From positions 1 to 10,635 of the forward strand of contig JAEMSB010000099.1 in NCBI GenBank assembly GCA_016463045.1: a DNA stretch of 10,635 nt, read 5' to 3'. Of the stretch, positions 6,597 through 10,635 are shown in pieces. The number at the start of each line of letters is the position of its first letter. Position 1 is the first letter of the stretch. The translations under genes and the position numbers were made by a program. The DNA comes from Niveispirillum sp. GTDB taxonomy: Bacteria; Pseudomonadota; Alphaproteobacteria; Azospirillales; Azospirillaceae. The notes beneath the pieces were generated by a model. The model saw nothing but the letters and a program-made list of their open reading frames with translations. It made no database searches and was not told the origin of the DNA.

Positions 6597-7282
6597 CCGA
6601 CAAGCCCCTGAACCGCCGCCGCCTGCTGGCCTTGGCCTCGCTGATGCCGCTAGCCGCCTGTTCGCCGGCGTCTCTGCTGACGGGTGGCAAGGTGCAGAAG
6701 GTCTATGTGCTGACCCCGGCACGGGAATTCACTGCCGGACTGGCGCGGGCGCCATGGCAGCTTCTGGTGGAGACCCCGCTGGCCAACGCCGCCGTCGATA
6801 CGCCGCGTATCGTGCTGGGCGAGACCTCCAACCGCATGACCTATTATTCCGGGGCCAGTTGGGCCGATACTGGACCGGACATGATGCAAACCCTGCTGGT
6901 GGAAAGCTTTGAGAACAGCCGGCGTATCGTGTCCGTCGGGGTCGAACGCTCGGGTCTGCGCGCCGATTTCATCCTGAAAACGGACCTGCGCGATTTCCAC
7001 GCCAACTACAAGGGCCACGACCCCAGCGATACCGCGCCGGAGGCGACAGTGCGGATCAATGCCAAGCTGGTGCGGATGCCGCGCCGGAACATCGTGGCGG
7101 GCGATACGTTCGAATCAACCGTCCGCGCCGCCAGCCCGGCCCTTGATGACATCATCAGGGCCTTTGATCAGGCGACGGGTGCCGTCCTGCGGCGTATCGT
7201 CGAATGGACGCTGCAGCAGGGCATGGCCAATGTCGATGTCTATCCGCTGGCCTGGGCCGCAGAGCCTGCCGCTTACCGTTGA
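6593..7282 (+). CDS. ABC-type transport auxiliary lipoprotein (PqiC-like)
   Basis: This 229-residue predicted lipoprotein begins MTDKPLNRRRLLALASLMPL and has the lipobox LAAC with the acylated Cys at residue 23. The body fits the ABC_trans_aux/PqiC family: KVYVLTPA near 36-43, WQLLVETPLANAAVDTPRIV near 55-75, YYSGASWAD near 84-92 and a MMQTLLVESFENS helix near 97-109. In PqiABC-type and related MCE systems this family sits at the outer-membrane side and helps bridge the periplasm. The ATG overlaps the MCE stop by four bases. Only the binding-protein gene follows closely, so this is the fourth component of the lipid transporter. Absence of MlaA and MlaC genes nearby fits this lipoprotein-type architecture. 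Confidence 0.87.
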   Translation: MTDKPLNRRRLLALASLMPLAACSPASLLTGGKVQKVYVLTPAREFTAGLARAPWQLLVETPLANAAVDTPRIVLGETSNRMTYYSGASWADTGPDMMQTLLVESFENSRRIVSVGVERSGLRADFILKTDLRDFHANYKGHDPSDTAPEATVRINAKLVRMPRRNIVAGDTFESTVRAASPALDDIIRAFDQATGAVLRRIVEWTLQQGMANVDVYPLAWAAEPAAYR

Positions 7283-7297
7283 TCCGGGATTAAGCCG

Positions 7298-8260
7298 TTG
7301 TTACGTTTTGCCTCACTGCTGGCCATCACTCTGGCATTCACCGGTTCCGCCCTGGCCCAGGCACCGGCGACAAAGCCGCTGGTTATCGCCAGCGGGGTTG
7401 TCACGGGCCTCTATTATCCCGTCGCCGGGGCGATCTGTCGGCAAATCAATCAGGAGAAGGCCCGTCATGGCCTGCGTTGCCTGGTGGAGGCCACCGAAGG
7501 TCCGGTTCAGAACCTGACGGCATTGCGGGCGGGCGAGGTTGATCTGGCGGTGGTCCAGTCGGACTGGCAGGCCGCCGCCGTGCGGGGTGATGGGCGGTTT
7601 TCCAGTGCCGGACCGTTCAAGGAATTGCGCGCCGTTGCCAGCCTGCATGCCGAAACGGTGACCCTGCTTGTCCGGCCTGACGCGGAAATCGGTGAACTGT
7701 CGAAACTGACGGGCAAGCGCGTGAACCTGGGCCCACGCGGCTCCGCCCTGCGCAATCTTTCGCAGCAGGTGGTGGACGCCTCCGGTCTGCGCATCAGCGA
7801 CGATGCCGGTCAGGCACCGGACGCGGCACTGGCCGCCCTTTGTGCGGGGCAGTTGGATGCCGCTTTCTTTGCCGTTGGCCATCCCAATGCCGCTGTTCAG
7901 CAGGCAACCTCCACCTGCGGTGCAGTAGCGCTTCCCATTGCCGGTCAGGGCATCGACAAGCTGCTGGCCGGCCGCAAGGACCTGACCCGCACCAGCATTC
8001 CGGCCAATCTCTATCCCGGTGTACAGGAGGATGTGGCGACCATTGGCGTGGCCGCCACGCTGGTTACCCGCGCCGACGTGCCCGACGCGGTGATCGCAGA
8101 GGTCGTGCGCGTCCTTTTGGAGGAACGACCGGATCTGGTGGATCAGCATCCGGTTTTCAGCACGGTACCAGCCGATGGTATGGGGGAACGGGGCCGGACC
8201 GCGCCGCTACACCCGGCTGCCGAGAAGGCTTTTGCCGCCAGCGGACCTGCCAAGCCCTGA
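7298..8260 (+). CDS. TAXI-family periplasmic solute-binding protein (TRAP-associated immunogenic type)
   Basis: This 320-residue protein has a clear signal peptide, with cleavage expected after ALA at residues 18-20 (ALA|QAPA). The mature start LVIASGVVTGLYYPVAGAIC and the later ALRAGEVDLAVVQSDWQ are hallmarks of TAXI proteins, which bind small organic acids or similar solutes and normally serve TRAP transporters. FTVxADG-type C-terminal features are present as VFSTVPADGMG. No DctM or DctQ-like membrane subunit is in the window. The start is TTG 7298; no other in-frame start precedes the signal peptide, and GGGA is about nine bases upstream. It begins 15 bases after the lipoprotein stop, so it is probably co-transcribed with the MCE transporter. 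It may be an orphan binding protein, a sensor input or an unrecognised accessory of that transporter; these are inferences. Confidence 0.88.
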   Translation: MLRFASLLAITLAFTGSALAQAPATKPLVIASGVVTGLYYPVAGAICRQINQEKARHGLRCLVEATEGPVQNLTALRAGEVDLAVVQSDWQAAAVRGDGRFSSAGPFKELRAVASLHAETVTLLVRPDAEIGELSKLTGKRVNLGPRGSALRNLSQQVVDASGLRISDDAGQAPDAALAALCAGQLDAAFFAVGHPNAAVQQATSTCGAVALPIAGQGIDKLLAGRKDLTRTSIPANLYPGVQEDVATIGVAATLVTRADVPDAVIAEVVRVLLEERPDLVDQHPVFSTVPADGMGERGRTAPLHPAAEKAFAASGPAKP

Positions 8261-8529
8261 TCCCAACGATTCGTTGAAGGCCGGCATACATGGGTGTGCC
8301 GGGCAAGGCGATTGGTGCAAGGAGCCAAGGGAAGACCTATCCTTCCGGATGGTGGAGTTACGCCGCCTTGCGTGGCACGAGTGGATTGTTTCGGTCTGTT
8401 CTTGATTTTGGCGTTCGCAATTGGCAGCGCCCTGCACTAAATGTTAAAGAAACAGGTGCGATGCGACCCTGTCGGCCGTTGGCCGGTGGCTCAGTCGCAT
8501 GGTCGTCCCAGGGAGGGTTTGTTCAACCC
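8261..8529. other. 269-bp intergenic region before the DUF2336 gene
   Basis: A 13-base palindrome CAACGATTCGTTG (8264-8276) follows the TAXI stop but can make only a five-pair stem with no T-run. TTGGCA (8421-8426) and TTAAAG (8444-8449) at 17-base spacing form a weak sigma70-like pair. A small hairpin CGGCC-GTT-GGCCG occurs at 8473-8485. The Shine-Dalgarno AGGGAGGG (8510-8517) serves the next gene. The frame of DUF2336 stays open back to 8290, but that stretch has no family likeness and reads like chance G+C-rich sequence. Confidence 0.4.
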
Positions 8530-9636
8530 ATGTCCGACATGTTGACCACGCAGGATGTTCAGCGGCTGCTGACCGATCCTTCTCCCACGACCCGCGCCGA
8601 AATGGCCGGGAAGGTCGCGCAGCATTTCGCTGCGCCCAACCTTTCCGCGTCCGAGCGGGTGCTGGCGGAGGATATCGTGCGCATCATGGCGCGCGACGTC
8701 GCCACGCGTGTACGGTCCGCCCTGGCCGAAAGCCTGAAATCCAACGCCACCATCCCGCGCGATATCGCCATGTCCATGGCCCGCGATGTGGAGGAGGTGT
8801 CGCTGCCCTTCATTGAGGTGTCGACGGTCCTGACCGACGATGATCTTGTGGAGATCATCCGTTCCGGTTCCTCGGAAAAGCAGACTGCCGTCGCCAAGCG
8901 GCCCAATGTCACCGAGTCCGTTGCCGATGCCCTGGTGGAGCGCGGCAGCGAGAAGGCGGTCGCCACCCTGATGGCGAACGATACTGCCGCCATTGCCGAC
9001 AGCGCGATGGTCAAGGCGCTGGACCGGTTCCCGGACAGCGAGGTTGTGGCCGGTCCGATGGTCAACCGTGCCAAGCTGCCGGTCACGGTGGCGGAACGGC
9101 TGGTTGCGCTGGTGTCGGAACAGCTGCGCGAACGGCTGGTCGCCAAGCATGAATTGCCCAACGATATCGCCGCCGATATCGTGATCCAGACCCGCGAGAA
9201 GGCGACCTATGGCCTTGTCGGCGGCGCCGGTGATGCGGATCTGGAAAAGCTGGTGGTGCAGTTGCGCCGCAGCCACCGCCTGACCCCGTCGCTGCTGCTG
9301 CGGGCGCTGTGCATGGGCGATGTGCCGTTTTTTGAGATGGCGCTGTCGCAGCTGGGGCAGGTGCCGATAACCAATGCCCGCCTGCTGATCCACGATGCGG
9401 GCCGTCTGGGGCTGAAGTCCCTGTTCGACCGCACCGGTTTGCCGCCGAAGCTGTATCCCGCCCTGCGCATCGCGCTGGACGTGGCCAGCGAGACGGATTT
9501 CGATGGTCTGGACCATGATCTGGAACGCCATCGCCGCCGGATGCTGGAACGCATCCTGACCCAGTTCGAGGAACTGGCCAGCGACGATGTCGATTACCTG
9601 CTGACGAAGCTCAGCGACCTGACGGCGGCGGCTTAA
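8530..9636 (+). CDS. DUF2336 domain-containing protein (HEAT-like helical repeats)
   Basis: This 368-residue soluble protein matches DUF2336, a family largely restricted to alphaproteobacteria and without an established biochemical role. It is almost entirely alpha-helical by composition. Repeating units of about 35-40 residues, such as LTDDDLVEIIRSGSSEKQTA and VTESVADALVERGSEKAVAT near residues 97-145, look like degenerate HEAT-type repeats with alternating hydrophobic positions. The C-terminal part (about 230-365) is family-specific and ends in a helix FEELASDDVDYLLTKLSDLT. There is no signal peptide or membrane segment. I chose ATG 8530: it opens MSDMLTTQDVQRLLTD as family members do, and has AGGGAGGG twelve bases upstream. 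It follows the MCE/TAXI operon by 269 bp and may be separately transcribed. A scaffolding or regulatory role is only a guess. Confidence 0.85.
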   Translation: MSDMLTTQDVQRLLTDPSPTTRAEMAGKVAQHFAAPNLSASERVLAEDIVRIMARDVATRVRSALAESLKSNATIPRDIAMSMARDVEEVSLPFIEVSTVLTDDDLVEIIRSGSSEKQTAVAKRPNVTESVADALVERGSEKAVATLMANDTAAIADSAMVKALDRFPDSEVVAGPMVNRAKLPVTVAERLVALVSEQLRERLVAKHELPNDIAADIVIQTREKATYGLVGGAGDADLEKLVVQLRRSHRLTPSLLLRALCMGDVPFFEMALSQLGQVPITNARLLIHDAGRLGLKSLFDRTGLPPKLYPALRIALDVASETDFDGLDHDLERHRRRMLERILTQFEELASDDVDYLLTKLSDLTAAA

Positions 9637-9660
9637 TACTCGTTCCCTCAGGCGCCGGGC

Positions 9661-9676
9661 GCCGCCATCCGGCGGC
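9661..9676 (+). terminator. First stem-loop in the convergent spacer
   Basis: GCCGCC (9661-9666), loop ATCC, GGCGGC (9671-9676), then TTGGCTT. This six-pair G+C stem with a partly T-rich tail lies 24 bases after the DUF2336 stop, so it is a plausible terminator for that gene. The overlapping repeat GGCGCC-G-GGCGCC at 9651-9663 could compete in folding. Confidence 0.35.
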
Positions 9677-9702
9677 TTGGCTTGCGCAACCATGGGGTCG
9701 CG

Positions 9703-9720
9703 GGCCGGCAGTCGCCGGCC
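9703..9720. terminator. Second stem-loop in the convergent spacer
   Basis: GGCCGGC (9703-9709), four-base loop AGTC, GCCGGCC (9714-9720): a perfect seven-pair G+C stem, extendable by a G-T wobble. It is symmetric and could act on transcripts from both convergent genes. Only two T residues follow on the plus strand, so it is not a textbook intrinsic terminator. Confidence 0.4.
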
Positions 9721-9722
9721 TT

Positions 9723-9753
9723 CAGCAGCATGAGTCTACATCTCATGCTGCTG
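9723..9753. terminator. Perfect 12-bp inverted repeat, probable bidirectional terminator
   Basis: CAGCAGCATGAG (9723-9734), loop TCTACAT, CTCATGCTGCTG (9742-9753): all twelve pairs match. It begins two bases after the preceding hairpin and ends 21 bases before the stop of the minus-strand glutamine-synthetase-like gene. The place between convergent genes suggests transcription termination or 3'-end protection. No T-run follows on either strand, so a protein-binding or RNA-stabilising role is also possible. Confidence 0.5.
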
Positions 9754-9774
9754 GTATGATCTCGCCCGTCCTCC

Positions 9775-10635
9775 TCACCCCCGCAGATACCATTCCCATT
9801 CCAGCGGCGTGACACGCTGGTTGAACTTTGCCCGTTCGGCCCGTTTGGTGATGGCGTAAGTATCCACGAACGCCTCGCCCAACCACCGGCGCAGCACTGC
9901 AGATCCTTGGAACAGGTCCAGCGCCTTGCCCCATTCATCGGGCAGGCGGGGGGCATCCGCCTCATAGGCATTGCCCTCCAGCGGCGGGCCGGGATCAATC
10001 TTGCCGTCCAGCCCGTGCAGAAGACCGGTCAACATGCCGGCCAGCACCAGATAGGGGTTCGCATCAGCGCCGGCGATACGGTACTCGACCCGTCGGCTGT
10101 CCGGCCCGCCCGCAGGGATGCGCAGCGGGGCAGTGCGGTTATTGACGCCCCAGGCGATGACGGTCGGGGCATAGGAACCAGTCTGGAACCGGCGCCAGCT
10201 GTTGGCGCCGGGGGCGGCCAGCGCCATGCAGGCGGGCATGGTCTCTGCCATACCGCCGATGGCGTGGCGCAGCGCCTCGGACCCTTCCGGCGCTTCATGG
10301 GCAAAGATGTTGCGGCCATCCTTGTCCAGCACGCTCATATGGATATGCATGCCGCTGCTGGCCTGATCCGTGTAGGGTTTGGCCATGAAGCTGGCCTCGT
10401 ACCCGTGCTTATGCGCGACGCCGCGTACGGCCCGCTTGAACAGGACGGCATCATCGGCGGCGCGTAGGGCGTCGGCGCGGTGGGACAGGGTGATCTCATA
10501 CTGGCCCGGCCCATATTCGGCGATGGCGGTGCCAGCGGGAATGCCCTGGGCCTGCGCCGCCGCCGTGATCTCGTCCAGCACCTCCTCGAAATCCTCCAAC
10601 TCCGTCAGGCCATAGACCTGGGTCCGGTTCTGGGG
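9775..10635 (-). CDS. Glutamine synthetase family protein (gamma-glutamylputrescine synthetase-like), C-terminal part
   Basis: The frame is open from the right edge (first visible residues PQNRTQVYGLTELEDF) to TGA at 9775, 286 residues; the N-terminus lies outside. It tracks E. coli PuuA closely from memory. AEYGPGQYEI holds ligand glutamates, FMAKPY precedes SSGMHIHMS with the metal-ligand His, NNRTAPLRIP gives the phosphate-binding Arg, and RVEYRIAGADANPYLVLAG carries the conserved Glu/Arg. The C-terminal EWEWYLRG matches the family ending. Known relatives join glutamate to putrescine or another amine with ATP as the first step of polyamine or amine catabolism. It differs from the gene at the left edge at the GPGQ motif, so the two are paralogues of different subgroups. 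A TTG at 10599 could be mistaken for a start, but homology continues upstream of it. It converges on DUF2336. Confidence 0.92.
   Translation of the reverse strand, partial: PQNRTQVYGLTELEDFEEVLDEITAAAQAQGIPAGTAIAEYGPGQYEITLSHRADALRAADDAVLFKRAVRGVAHKHGYEASFMAKPYTDQASSGMHIHMSVLDKDGRNIFAHEAPEGSEALRHAIGGMAETMPACMALAAPGANSWRRFQTGSYAPTVIAWGVNNRTAPLRIPAGGPDSRRVEYRIAGADANPYLVLAGMLTGLLHGLDGKIDPGPPLEGNAYEADAPRLPDEWGKALDLFQGSAVLRRWLGEAFVDTYAITKRAERAKFNQRVTPLEWEWYLRG

Noticed and set aside
7313..8149. 278-codon minus-strand frame opposite the TAXI gene
   Set aside because: It is a shadow of a gene with signal peptide and TAXI motifs on the plus strand.
8264..8276. Palindrome CAACGATTCGTTG as terminator or operator of the TAXI gene
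   Set aside because: Only five base pairs around a three-base loop, no T-run, and a single copy in the window; chance is likely.
8437..8450. CtrA-type site before DUF2336
   Set aside because: One TTAA is present, but the second half-site at the TTAA-N7-TTAA spacing is missing.
8290..8529. Eighty-residue N-terminal extension of DUF2336
   Set aside because: The frame is open but has no family resemblance, and the strong Shine-Dalgarno and typical N-terminus are at 8530. Absence of stops over 240 bases is not surprising at this G+C.
8491..9693. 400-codon open frame on the minus strand opposite DUF2336
   Set aside because: Its composition (many Gln, His, Arg, Gly) is that of a shadow frame in G+C-rich coding DNA. 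The plus-strand protein matches a known family and has a ribosome site.

Overview
The window looks like the chromosome of a high-G+C alphaproteobacterium, probably of the Rhodospirillales/Azospirillum type. This is inferred from the strong G+C bias at third codon positions, a DUF2336 protein (a family found mainly in alphaproteobacteria), a STAS-MlaE/MlaF/MCE/lipoprotein transport operon, and glutamine-synthetase-like genes of the gamma-glutamylpolyamine type. Nothing indicates a phage, plasmid, transposon or CRISPR array. Gene order and codon use look like ordinary chromosome.

Layout. Positions 1-705 (minus) hold the N-terminal 235 codons of a glutamine-synthetase-family enzyme whose C-terminus lies outside the window. 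Positions 870-1984 (minus) hold a two-gene pterin-like pair: a dihydroneopterin-aldolase-fold protein whose stop overlaps the start of a pteridine-reductase/FolM-like SDR enzyme. Divergent from this pair, after a 112-bp shared region with a good sigma70-like promoter, is an ABC ATPase plus permease of the nitrate/sulfonate/thiamine-precursor type (2097-3628), with no substrate-binding protein in view. After a 117-bp gap with a strong stem-loop comes a tight plus-strand operon (3746-8260): STAS-MlaE permease, MlaF-like ATPase, MCE/MlaD-like protein, PqiC-type auxiliary lipoprotein and, 15 bp later, a TAXI-family periplasmic binding protein. A DUF2336 gene (8530-9636) follows. It converges on a second glutamine-synthetase-family gene (9775 to the right edge, minus, N-terminus outside) across a 138-bp spacer holding three tandem stem-loops.

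How the genes fit together. The four Mla-type genes give a complete inner-membrane MCE lipid-transport complex with an outer-membrane-directed lipoprotein. MlaB function is covered by the fused STAS domain, and no MlaA or MlaC is present. The TAXI protein sits in the same transcription unit without any TRAP membrane subunit and is the least explained member. The SDR/FolB-fold pair suggests reduced-pterin metabolism, but the FolB-fold member seems to lack the catalytic Glu and Lys of true aldolases. The two glutamine-synthetase-like genes at the edges suggest polyamine or amine gamma-glutamylation on both sides.

I see no clearly new, self-contained defence or mobile system. The points most worth following are the TAXI protein in the MCE operon, the degenerate FolB-fold partner of the pteridine reductase, the possible leader peptide in front of the ABC transporter, and the stem-loops at 3703-3734 and 9661-9753.
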